From assembly GCA_011503125.2 (NCBI GenBank), contig WWBZ02000040.1, forward strand, positions 3,844,001 to 3,908,000: a stretch of 64,000 bases of DNA, given 5' to 3'. The notes beneath the pieces are model-generated. The model searched no databases. It had not been told where the DNA came from and worked only from the letters and a program-made list of their open reading frames with translations. The translations under genes and the position numbers were made by a program. The DNA comes from Botryosphaeria dothidea (Eukaryota > Ascomycota > Dothideomycetes > Botryosphaeriales > Botryosphaeriaceae). Positions 24,724 through 35,586 of this stretch are shown here, piece by piece (position 1 is the first letter of the stretch; the number at the start of each line of letters is the position of its first letter).

Positions 24724-25779
24724 CGAAGAAAAGAAAGAAAAGACCCTGGGAAAGATGAAGGCGGCGCTATACGGCGTATAATTGGGAGTTGCGGAGAAGG
24801 GAACCAATCAAAAGAGGTGGAATTTTTTGTCTTTTTTATGTTTGTTTTTTGAAGATGGGTTATACCCCACGGTCCTGGCAAGGCATGCCGAGTTTCTTTT
24901 CCAGCGTTGATTTTGCTTCGCCTCTGTTCGAAGAGCACGATACATGTCCCACACACATCTCCGAAGACATCTAATGCCCCATCTCTACTAATGCTGCGCG
25001 CTGCTTCAGCAGAGCGCGCCTATCGCTGCGAGACGTTTTAAGTCGAGGAATCCACTTTTGGTGATACCCGCCGCCGCGGAGAGCGGATGGCTCGGGGGAA
25101 AGAGGAGAGAGAACCAGGTACATCGGCAAATCAGAAGGTCATCATTGCGTGTCCTGATCATCTTTGCCTGATACAGCGAATGAACCGGTATCGGTCAGCC
25201 ATCTATGCTTGGCAAGGACGAGAACCTGTCGTGTTAGTCAAATAGTGTGGGACCCTGGTGGAAACCCCGACGACACGAAGCGACACTCGTGTGGACATCA
25301 CCACCACGTGTGCAGGAGGACCTGCCAGGATGAGAGAATTGCCAATTTCGGCTAGATCGACGTGTATTCATTCACATGAGTAGTGGTTCTTCTGCACGAG
25401 AAGCGTGGCTATGCATATGCTGAGCATTGATTTTCTCTTCTTCCTTTTTCATAAGGGACTGTAGAAAAAGAGGAAGAGGCTGTAGCCACCAGCTAGTACG
25501 TGCACTAGTCATCGCCCAAAAAAAAAAAAAAACGCACGCATTGATGCACCACATTTGCTAAATATAGACCCTCGTCTGACGATTGCAAGTCCACTCTCTT
25601 CCCATATGAAACAAAGTTGTTTTAACTGGTTCAAAACGCTAATACTCTCACATTTCCGTCTTGAGAAACCCCGATTTACTCCGAAACCACATAATGCCAG
25701 TCCGGTGTATATCGCTTATGGGGAAAAAAAAACATAATCTAGCTCGCGATGCTCTCTATCTCTCTCCAGATCTCGCCTC
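24724..25779. other. intergenic region between convergent genes
   Basis: 3' regions of the rhodopsin-domain gene (plus) and the polyQ gene (minus). It has T-rich stretches near 24820-24850 and a 15-A run near 25518. No gene was recognised. Confidence 0.45.
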
Positions 25780-25973
25780 TCACGCAACAACAGCAGCAGC
25801 AGCCACCGCCCGCCGCCTCAGCGCCGTCTCGACCGCCGCCACAGCCGCCCAATCCCGCCTATCCACCATGCTCCCCTTGGGCCGCAAGCCCCTCACCACC
25901 TGCACGTCCTCCTCCCCACTGCTCCCATCTTCGCTGTCAACCTCCTTCCTCCTCTCCTCGACCTCGTACGCCG

Positions 25974-26045
<72 letters not shown>

Positions 26046-26238
26046 GCTGCTGCTGGGGATTGATGATGGGCGGCGCGTTGTAGTACTGCTGCGACAGGCG
26101 CTTGAAGCGGTTCTCGTTCTCGGCGCGCAGCCGGTCGAAGTTCTCGGCGTACTCGCGGTCGCGCTCGGCGGCGGCGGCGCGGCGGCGGCGCAGGGCCGGG
26201 GAGACGAGGGCGGCGCAGTTGAGGATGAGGGAGGCCAT
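25780..26238 (-). CDS. small polyglutamine protein, not recognised
   Basis: A single-exon frame of 152 residues starts MASLILNCAALVSPALRRRR. It continues through a charged, probably helical stretch (ERDREYAENFDRLRAENENRF). A 26-glutamine tract follows, then EVEERRKEVDSEDGSSGEEDV and an Ala/Arg-rich end. The N-terminal hydrophobic stretch is short and followed by arginines, as in a weak membrane or mitochondrial signal. I know no family. The helix before the Q tract argues for a real protein, but the gene is short, has no intron and could be partly fortuitous. Confidence 0.5.
25978..26055 (-). repeat. CAG/CAA trinucleotide repeat (26 Gln codons)
   Basis: Reading the minus strand, the tract is CAG x3, CAA x12, CAG x9, CAA, CAG. 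Two separate pure blocks are joined rather than randomly mixed. Confidence 0.95.
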
Positions 26239-28346
26239 TTCTTCTTTCCCTTCGTCGTCCTGGCTGTGACGCTTTTTTTTTTTAGGTGGCGTGGAGGTAG
26301 CTATTTTTTCTTGGGGAAAAGGCTCGTTTGTGCCTTGTGAGCGGTTGGTGATGTCAGGTTGGTGGGTGGTGTATTAAGTTGGCAGGTTTTGGTGGCCGGT
26401 TTCGTGGAGGGGGAAGGTTCCTCCAGCTGAACCGTGACGGGGACGCCCAGTCTCAGTTGTGGAGAGCTGGACGTTTGGATGACGCGTGAAGGTTTTTGGT
26501 ATGGCCTAGAGCGGACGCCGTGCGGGTGTGGCAAAAGCTCTTTTTTAAAGCGAACGTTTTGGAAGCTTTTATCCTTTGTGGCGTTTGAAAAATACGCAAC
26601 GGGAGTGTGGAAAGCGAAACGACTTGAGACGGCACGAAAAAGTCAAGAGCGGCCGCAGGGCTGAAGAAGAATGTTCCTTTTTATTAAGGCGAGGGATTTC
26701 GATGGGCAATTTTCATGGAGTTTGCATCAATGCCCGAAAAATAGGGCTATACGGGCACTGTAGGCGTCATTTGCGTCATGCAGCCCGAAAACCTAGGGCC
26801 AGGGACGAATGGGAATCGATAACATAGGCGGGGGACCCCACATGGTGAAGGGCGCGAGTAGGGCACTAACGGCGACGGCGTGGTTTAGAAAAAGGCGTTG
26901 ACAGCTCATTGACAGATCAGCACCCGCGAAAGCTTCGTGGGGTGCTGAAATGAGCTTGGCGGGGTGTGCCTGAAAGGCGCGTTAGGCTCGATCCGGATCG
27001 TCGCCCAATGCCGGGACAGGCAGAACCTGGGCAAGAGGAAATAAGGCTTCGGCTGTTAGGCTCCTAACGCGTCGCAGATTTAACAAGGGCCAGGTTTGGG
27101 AGAGGCGGAAGGCAGCTGGTGGTACTGAGGGCTGGGCGACGCAGGCATTTTGGGAAGCTGTCCCTGCGTCATCGGCAGGCGGGAGAGCAGCGGAGTTCTT
27201 GGGGCCTTGGACCTTACTCGAGGTGGACTCTCTTGGGCGGCGGGGCGCAGCGCGTGTGCGCGTTCCGGCTGCTTGCGCTAGCGGGCACGCGAGCCCCAGC
27301 GCGCGGTCCCGATGTCACCGTGCGACATTGTAAGCAGCGCCTCAGCCAAGCACACCGCATTGCGGTTACTCGGAGTGGAGGTGAGGTGAGGTGAGGGCAG
27401 AGGGCTTGGCCCCGCCGTGGTCCTCGGTATGAGGTGCCGCTTGGGCGCAGGGCTGGAAGGCCGGTGGGCTTTCATCGACAGAGGACGGCGGGAAGGACGC
27501 GCAGCGGCGGCGCCGAGTGCACGCAGTGGCCCGTCCACTGGTCGCCGCTACCCAGCCTGCCGCAGTTTGGCTGCTCGCTGCGCCGTTGTGGCTGGACCCA
27601 AGCACCGCTGCCTCTTCTGCCTGGCCAACAGCGGCTCCGCGCGCCCAACGTCCAGCTGCGGGCCACCCGCTCCTTCCGTTTGTTATCGTGGAGAACATCG
27701 CGCCTGCTCGCTGCTGCTGCGCGACCGGCACCCCGGCGGAGAAAGCGCGACCGCAATCTCGGCGCTGCTGCTCTAATTTTCCAGGCCTCTGCAGTATCGA
27801 TCACCGCGGCTGTGGACCTTCCGCCCACCGATGTGCTAAGCCGTTCGCCTCGAAGGATTGCTCTCAGCCTCAGCCCCAAGCTGCCTGCATCGTATTTCAC
27901 CAGGAAACATCCCTCCCACCTCAGCCATCGCCTTTTATTCACCCAGTCTCTCGTTGCGTGCGCCACGCCCACCCCCAAGCCCTCCGCCGCATATCATCTC
28001 CGCGCGCCTGTCCAGCAACACCCCGGTCCTGCTGTTTCGTCGCCGCTCGCGCCTCGTACCACGCGCGTGGTTACTGATTGCCGATACACGCATCCCTCGA
28101 CATCGAGACGAGTCCCGCCAGCAAACCAACGTGCGCCTGATCGGCAGGAAGCTCAGCCTCGCTCCGTTGCTCCTCCCTCCCGCGCGCCCTCGATCCTTCC
28201 TGCTAAAAGCAGCGCCCATCCGCCGCCCGCGATCCTTCGCCGACCTGCCGACCTTCTGGCTGCATGGGAACAGCGCCATATACCTGCGACGTGTGCGAGC
28301 GCCTGCTCTCTCCAGTCGATAGATCTCCTCGACGCCAGCTGCGATA
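26239..28346. other. GC-rich divergent intergenic region
   Basis: About 2.1 kb between the minus-strand polyQ gene and the plus-strand four-TM gene. A 321-residue open frame at 27434-28399 and its neighbours have Arg/Pro/Ser-rich composition without domains. I read them as noncoding. The stretch before 28347 is pyrimidine-rich, as in fungal leaders. Confidence 0.45.
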
Positions 28347-29468
28347 ATGGCGCCCAAGGAGCAACATCAGTATATGACTGTCAGCGATCTGAACAATGAG
28401 CACTACACCATAGCCGTGGGTACCCCAGCCGCCCGTTCCCTCTCCTCATATTGACGACTTGCAGTGGTACTGGCGCCTCATTGCGCTTCTGGCATCATGG
28501 ATGATACTAGGAGGGTAAGTCACTTCACCCATAGTTGTACTGCCGATCCTCGCTCACCAGCCCGGTCGCGTAGTTACCTCATAGTCCCTCCGCTATTCCA
28601 CGATCGCGCAGAAGATGAGCTGAGATGCGAGCCACGCATCCTGACAATCTTCGTCGTCGCTCTCCTCGTCGCGGGATACTCTTTCACTGCTCTCCTGTGC
28701 TTCGCCGTCAAGTCGATGATCTTCCAGTCCGAGTCTATCTTTCTGCCGGCCCTGGCTTCCTCAGCCCTTGGTCTTCTTACTGTACTCTACAATTGGCTTG
28801 CCTATACGCATTTCCAATGGAACCGCGCATCCATCATCGCCATCGCCTTGTCCAGCGGCATGACGATGATATACGGCATCTTTCTGATCCACACTAACCG
28901 CCGCATCACGCGCTTGCGCACCCACCTGAGCTCCCGCTCGCACAACATGTGGCAGCACAACAGCACGTATTACGAGAACTGGATCGCCAACATGTTCCCC
29001 AGTGTCAAGCGTGTCTCGCCTTACTATTCCACTCCTCCCGATCAATACAACATGCCGCCCACCGACGACGATCTCGTCAACCAGCAGATGGCCATGCTCC
29101 TAATGAACAAGGACCCTGGCCCCTCACCTGATGCTAGTCAGAGCACTTTCCGTATCCAACTGCCCATCGGCGAAGAATCCGATGGCGAGAACAGCCCAAA
29201 TGCTCGTCGCAATCGCTCTGTGAGAAGCCCGCCTCGGACTTTGCATGAGTATTACGCCGCGACAAGGACAAGAAGCGGTAGCCACAACCAGCCTCAACCT
29301 CAACCTCAGCCTCTGCCTCTGCCTCTGCCTCAGCCTCAGTCTCAGCCTCTGCCCCAATCATCAAACGATGGAAGAAGAGGGAGGACAGATGCTAGAACCG
29401 GCGGTGGTGAGGTGAGAGCGAAGAGCAGAGAGGAACGCCGACAAGAGATCGAGTTAGGCTTTCGCTAA
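28347..29468 (+). CDS. four-TM conserved fungal membrane protein, function unknown
   Basis: Exons 28347-28415, 28465-28514 and 28574-29468 join in frame to 337 residues starting MAPKEQHQYMTVSDLNNEHY. Four hydrophobic segments are visible: WYWRLIALLASWMILGGYLI, ILTIFVVALLVAGYSFTALL, IFLPALASSALGLLTVLYNW and ASIIAIALSSGMTMIYGIFL. The spacing suggests a compact bundle with both ends in the cytoplasm. The C-terminal half is soluble. It contains NMWQHNSTYYENWIANMFP and a low-complexity stretch of alternating Pro with Gln or Leu (about residues 278-300), ending in a charged tail. The family is not one I can name. The TM bundle and consistent splice phases support a real gene. Confidence 0.85.
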
Positions 29469-30498
29469 GGGGTCGAACTGATACGTACGGTCGAGCCATT
29501 TTTCACGGATTGAATGGAGTTTATGTCGGACAAGTTTCTTCGGGGTGGCATTACCTGGTGTTTCTTGGTTGGGATCGGATGAGGTGTTTGGTGCACCATT
29601 TTGGTTTTTTTTTTCTCCGGTTCTCGCCAGTTGCCTTTTGGATTTCGTCGCGATTCCGTTTCTTCTGTACAGAGGCATCTTCAGTGTTCAGGGGTTCCAT
29701 CATCTCTCCAGACTTTACAAAGGCACACGCGAGCGGTAGAGTCAAGGAGGGGAGAAGCCAATTAGCTTTGCACGCTAAGTAAAAGACTTCTATTGATTAG
29801 TAGGATAATTTAACGTATAATTGCAATTCGCACAATGCTGTTCCTCATAAGTGACTATCCTGTTAGCGCACGTCATCTTCTATGAGAGCAGAATATCCCT
29901 CTCCAGGCACCTTTCTCTACTACATCGGAATCCCCGACGTCAAACCATCTCCCATCCTCATTTAGTCAAGCGTCTATATACCTTATACGTTCCACAAACC
30001 CATCTCCATGGGTTCTGTCTCGCATCATTTCCCGTCCCGGTTCCTGTTCCTGTTCTTGTCCCGTCGACGCCTTCGCTCTCGCTCTCGGCGCTATGCATGT
30101 GCTGTTGTTGCTGCTGCTGCAATGCACGAACACAACAGCGTCAATACATAAGAGCGCGTGACCCTCTGTGCATATGTCGTTTTCTCTCTACTTCCTCCAC
30201 CTTTCTAGCCCTCCTTATTCCGTCGTCCCAAACCATCACGTCACTTTAAGCAACACAAGACAGGCAGCCAGCCAGCCCTCACCCGTCGTACCCCATAGCA
30301 ACCGTGTACCTGCATCAGCAAGCGCAAAAAAAAAAAATACTAAGACTCCAGAACATTAACGCAACAAGAGCCCTAAAAAGTCTCGATCAAGTGCCCAAAC
30401 GGGTAACCCGACGAACGGGGACACCCTTCCACAAAAGTTCGTGCACAGTGCAGCTCACCGCAACCATTTCTTCTGGGGTGTCTCAGCGTCTGACCAGG

Positions 30499-30532
<34 letters not shown>

Positions 30533-31336
30533 TCTCGAGCGCGACGGTGCGTCACTTGTTTGTGCGACCGTTTCTGCCTGACGGGTGTGCTTCTTTTGCT
30601 GCCTAACGAGTGCACGCTGTTCGTGCCTTTGCCTGGTTTTTTTCCCCCTTGCCTGCGGTTTGGCGCGCTGGTTACCTACAGACCGCACGGTCTGTTATGT
30701 GGTGACGCGTTTCCCCGTCGTCGACAACGTCAGCGCCAGCAGCGACTGCGACAAGCGGCAAAGCATCTGATTGGGGATGCTCTCGTAACCCCTTCTGCCA
30801 TGATCGTCACCGCTGCTTTGCGTCGATCAGGCTGGCCAAACACCAAGAGAATTGTTGAGATAAAGAGCAATTGCGATGTACCAAACAGCCCTTTTTGCTT
30901 CCCGGGATATGCCTCTTTCCTGCGTCTCCTTCAATCAAAAGCAGAGAAAAATTCCCGACCCTCCTGCTAGATTAAACCACATCTATATGCCTTCCCCTCA
31001 GATTACAACTGGGAAGGGTAAACGAAGGGAAGAGGTTTAACGAAAATTTGAAACAGTACGATGCCACAGATCCTGTCCAGTCGAATGTTTCAAAAATGCT
31101 CCCCGGTTCCTCGTTGCGCAGCTCCCATCCCGTATTGCGCGCGCAACTCTCTTTCCTCCACCGTTGAAACCATGCCGTCGCCCTTGGTACTTCCCTCAAA
31201 GAAAGGGACATCAGAAGCGAAAGACTGACAGTCCATGGCTCACAAATCCACTTATTCCCCCCTCCCATCGCCAATCCATCTCCTCTAGACAATCTTCCCC
31301 CTCCTCTTTATGCACGGCCGCTAGTACGACGTGCTA
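29469..31336. other. intergenic region between convergent genes
   Basis: 3' regions of the four-TM gene (plus) and the histidine kinase (minus). It holds an A-rich and GA simple repeat near 30500. Short open frames lack coding character. Confidence 0.45.
30499..30532. repeat. A run followed by (GA)n microsatellite
   Basis: Nine A (30499-30507) followed by about twelve GA units (30508-30532). Confidence 0.9.
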
Positions 31337-34300
31337 TCAACTTCGCCTACCATCTCCACTACCTCCTCCCGCTGCCGCCGCCGCCGCCGCCGCCCCCTTC
31401 AACATCTGATGCAGCGCCTGAAACTTGACCGGCTTGGTCAGGAAGAAATTGATCCCACTATTCAGCGCCTCAACACGCGCCGACGCCGACGCCAAGCCCG
31501 TCAGAGCGATGACCGTGGTCGGCCGGACCTCTTCACGCTGCTCGTAGCGCCTGATCTCGCGAGTGGCGGCCATGCCGTTCCATGACTGGCATCGTGAGGT
31601 CTGCAGATCAATGTCAGTGGTATGGAGCGACGGACGGAGTGGGAGGAGAAGGAAGGACAATACCCATCAGTACGTAGTCGAATTGGCCGTTCGCCTGTTT
31701 GTACCGCTCGACGGCTTCGAGCCCGTTCATGGCTTCTTCGTGGTAGAAGTTGTAGCGGCGCATGAAGGCCGTGAGGAGCTGTGTGCACACCTGTGTCAGT
31801 GAAACATGTCCATGCCTACGCAGCTGTCCAGCTCGGCTTGCTTGGGAGTGACCGGTGATTTTGGCTCACTGAAAGATTGATCCGGTTATCTGAGAGATGT
31901 CATGTCAGCCAAGCAAAGATGGGCCACGTGTGATTGTGTGGGTGAAAGGCGTACCATCTACCAGCAATATGCGAGTATGGCTGTCGGTCGGTGGCTGCTG
32001 TATTGATGTGCTGGTGTCGTAACCGCCAACAAGATTTCGCGGTATCATGTTCGTTTCTATGATGCTGCCACGGTCGTCATCGTCAACAAAAATAATGACA
32101 TCGCTGGAGAAGGACAGACGTACAAATTCGACCGTGAGCCCGACCCTGGCTGAGAACTTCCCATATGTGTCGGAATCCAGTTTGGACTTTTCCATTCTCT
32201 TGTTGGCGAGTCTACCTCTGGTGTCAATTTAATCGGGGAGGTCAAGGGTGTGACAGTCAGCGGCATGTGTTTATCTCTGCGTTCCAAACCCTGGCTGAGC
32301 GATTCCGCTAGCTTGCGGGGACCGCATCTGCGGTTTAGCCGGCTTGTGTCAGACCGAAGCTCGATATATGTCGGTGCTGGGCAATGCGCCCTGGTGATAC
32401 TTACGGTTGAGTGATGATGTCGACGACGAAGTCTCCGTCTTGAAGGCGCGGATCGGCTCGAAGCTTAGCGGTATCGGTGCCATCGAGTGTAATAAACACG
32501 ATCAACGGCCTTTTCTCTGTTGAGGTGATAATTCTCAATGTTGCCAGGAACTCCATATCAGGTTCGAGACAGATGATCACATCAGCCGAGATGGCGGTCA
32601 AGATGGTCGAGACAACTGCATCTGCTCCGAACCAACCCTTCAAGGTCCTCGCCAAGGAGATACTAAGTTCGCGGCGGCCTTTCTGTTGTGTGGGGGAAGG
32701 GTCCTCCAGACCGTCCGGGCTAGTTGTCTCAAGAATGCAGACCGGTCGGCCCTTCAACTGAGCGATTTCCAGAGGGAGGAAGCGGTCTTCATCATCACTG
32801 TTCGGCGGCTCCTTCGCCACAGGGACGCTCAGCACGATTTTGATTTCCGTCCCGACCTGGACTTCGCTCTTCAAGTCGATTTTACCCTTCAAGCTATGAA
32901 CAATCTGATGCACAATGCTCAGGCCGAGACCAGTTCCCGGCGAGAAAGATCTTCTTGGGAGAAGGGCTTCCAAAGGCCGCCTCTCCAATATTCGGCCGAA
33001 ATGCCTTTGCCGGGTATCGGTCACGACCAGGGTGACTTCAGCATTGTTGGAGTCCTTCTTTGCGTTGAGCTCGGGCTGTCTTGATCGCATGGTGATTCGA
33101 ATGTATCCAGACTTCGTATATTTGATGGGCATTTCCGACGAGATTCATGATCATTCTCCTCCAGGCCCCAGGTTGCGTTGTCAAGGTCCATCCAGTGCGA
33201 CGAGGAATATCCAGGATGATGCGGACAGTCTTTTTGCTAGCCTCGTCCAGATCCCGTGTCTGTTTAGTCACCCCAAGCGGAAACGCAACCTGTGCGTTGC
33301 TTGTTTGCGGCCGCTGTCATTGTCAACATGTTTCTCTTAGCGCTGTAATCGGATATAAAGAGTACTTACTGCCGCACTTCGGCCAGAGATCTGTTCGAGT
33401 CTGGAGAACGCTCCTCGATGAGCCTGACCGGCGAATACAGCTTCAACAACCTCTTCTGCGAGCATCGCCAGGTCGACATCTGTTGTAAGGCTTTCTGGCT
33501 CGCTGATCAACCCATCCGAAGGGTATGGTGACGAATCTTCAGTATCTCGCATACGTTTGCTCAAAGCGTTTGTGGGTAACTTGTTGAAAGTGTTGACCTT
33601 GGCGAAGTCAAGGACATGATCGATAGTATCCAGCAAAGTCTTTCCGCACATGGCTACTGAGTTTAGCATACCTGCTTGATATGCATCGAGGCGAGTATCT
33701 TGCAGAAACTGGACGCCGCCTAAAATACCGTGCAGCGGACATCTCAGCTCATGTGATATTGATGCCACAAAGGTCGTTTTTGCTCGGTCTGAAGTGATGG
33801 CATCTAACCGAGAGAGCTCCATCATGATGCTGTTTCCAAAGGCCTGGAGGTATATGAGGTCTACGTCTGGGTACAGAACGCGGTTCGGCTCCGTTGTCCA
33901 GCAGAGGCATCCAGCAAACCACCTGTCGCGCTGGTAATCCCAAAGTGGGAGTACGGCTAAGCTTCTGGCTCGTGGTGCGACTTTGAGGAGCCTTTCAATC
34001 ATACCACCGGTTTTCGCAATTGGATTCATTTTGGTGGTAGTTATGCGATCGTCTTTGCAGTCGATAGCTTTTGAGCTCGGCGCCATTTCAGGTGGACTGT
34101 CAGAACCTTGAGATGGGGATACGTCTCCTGAAGGGGATACGTTGAAAATGTGGCCAGAGGGGTATCTTCTCAGCAACCTTTTGAGGTCGGATTCTGCGAG
34201 GTCCGCGCTATAGGCATCGGGGTCGTCGTCCAGTGTACCCCCTCCGTCTCTGTGCGAAGCCCCAAGAACCTCACACATCTTTCTTTCCGCGAGATAATCT

Positions 34301-35586
34301 CCCTCCGAACTGGAGCTCTTTGACTCAAATCCCCAGGGCTGTCCAGGAGGCGAATGATCATCATTCCCACTTGCATGACCCGATGTTCCGCCCGAGGGAT
34401 TAATGGAGTCTCCAGTCCGTGATTCACCAGCGGTCCTTCTGTGGAAAGCATTGATCGCTCCCCCAAAGGTTGCTACTGAAGCATCAAATATCACGCAGCC
34501 GCAAAGGTCTATGCTCTCGCGCATGATGTTTGCAGCCCGTGAGAACATGCTCTTTGATCCTGATGGCAACATAGTCTCTTGAAGGCTTACTGTTGATCTC
34601 TTGCGTGACGGGGGACTGGCGGTGCTCAAAACTCGCGGTCTCTTCTTGTTTTTCGGGCTAGGATTCCTCTCTACAGAGGTTGTCGAGTCTTCTGTCTTTT
34701 GGGCTGCAATGTCCGGAGAACTGCTGACTGCAGAAGCACTCTCAGCTGGGTCGTGACCGGGTGTCTGATGCAATGTAGTGCTCTGTCCTGTAGAGGCCTG
34801 TTGATGATCGAGCAAATGGATGGACGGTTCACCTGTAACGAATGACGTTAGACCATGGAGCATCTGCTCGTATCTCCGATGGCCTTCCTTGGCCTTGCTG
34901 GTCTCGAGGTACGTCATGACCGTCGTCGCAATGCCTTGAAATGCGAGCAATTGCTCTTGCGTGAGGCCGTCCCGAGGTTCATGACCAAAGACGCAGTAAG
35001 CCCCGATGATGGCACCCCAAGGGTTCCGCAAAGGAACACCGGCATAGAATCGAACTCCGGGTTCGCTCCGCACATATGGCCGGTCCCAAAATCGTGGATC
35101 GTCAGCGAGGTCATTGATTATTACAGCTGGGACGTGGGGATCGGCATTTGAAGGCTCATGAACCATGTCTCCAAGACTGAGCACATGCTCGCAGATGCCT
35201 TTACTCCGGGGGATTATGACACTGCCAAGCCACAAGTCATCCTCTGGGTCGGGCTCTATGTTTGGAAGCAGCGTGAGCGTCCGGGTTGCCTCGGCCAGAA
35301 TATACTGGTATCTACCATCCAGCAGGGAAATTAAGCCGCGATTCACGCCGAGGCGCAAAGCGCCGAGTTGAGCAAAAGCTGTCAAAGCCGTGTCCTTGCA
35401 GGCTCTTGGAATGAAGCCTTTCGGAGGCACAGTGCATCCCGGAGAGTCTTCGACCAGACGAAGTTCGAGAGCGTTGATGGCAGCCTGATAGAATCTACAC
35501 GTTGCGTTCATAAGCCAACATTGCGGATTCTAAGATGTGTACTCTTACCTGTATGTTTCCCGGTCGCGCGCTGTATCGCAGTTCAT
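31337..35586 (-). CDS. GAF-domain hybrid histidine kinase, frame-disrupted 3' half
   Basis: Fungal two-component sensor: GAF, HisKA, HATPase and receiver in one chain. Exon 1 is 35586-35549 (MNCDTARDRETY) and exon 2 is 35494-33370, in frame. The GAF domain lies at about residues 60-220 (YAGVPLRNPWGAIIGAYCVFG). A Ser-rich linker follows, then the H-box FVASISHELRCPLHGI near residue 590. Exon 3 starts at 33289 (VAFPLGVTKQTRDLDEA). It carries the N-box (MNLVGNA), the G1 region and the intact G2 box GTGLGLSIV. Exon 4 starts at 32327 (CGPRKLAESLSQG). The receiver lies at about 32000-31337: ILLVDDNRINLS, phospho-acceptor Asp in YVLMDLTMPVM with the D codon split by an intron, ALTG, and KPVKFQALHQML. 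One-base breaks occur at about 33126, 33013, 32987, 32975, 32946 and 31580. Exon edges past 32327 are approximate. No PHY or HAMP domain is seen. Confidence 0.8.

Noticed and set aside
27434..28399. 321-residue open frame upstream of the four-TM gene
   Set aside because: Arg/Pro/Ser-rich, overlapped by equally long frames in other registers, no domain, and it runs over the start of the better-supported gene at 28347.
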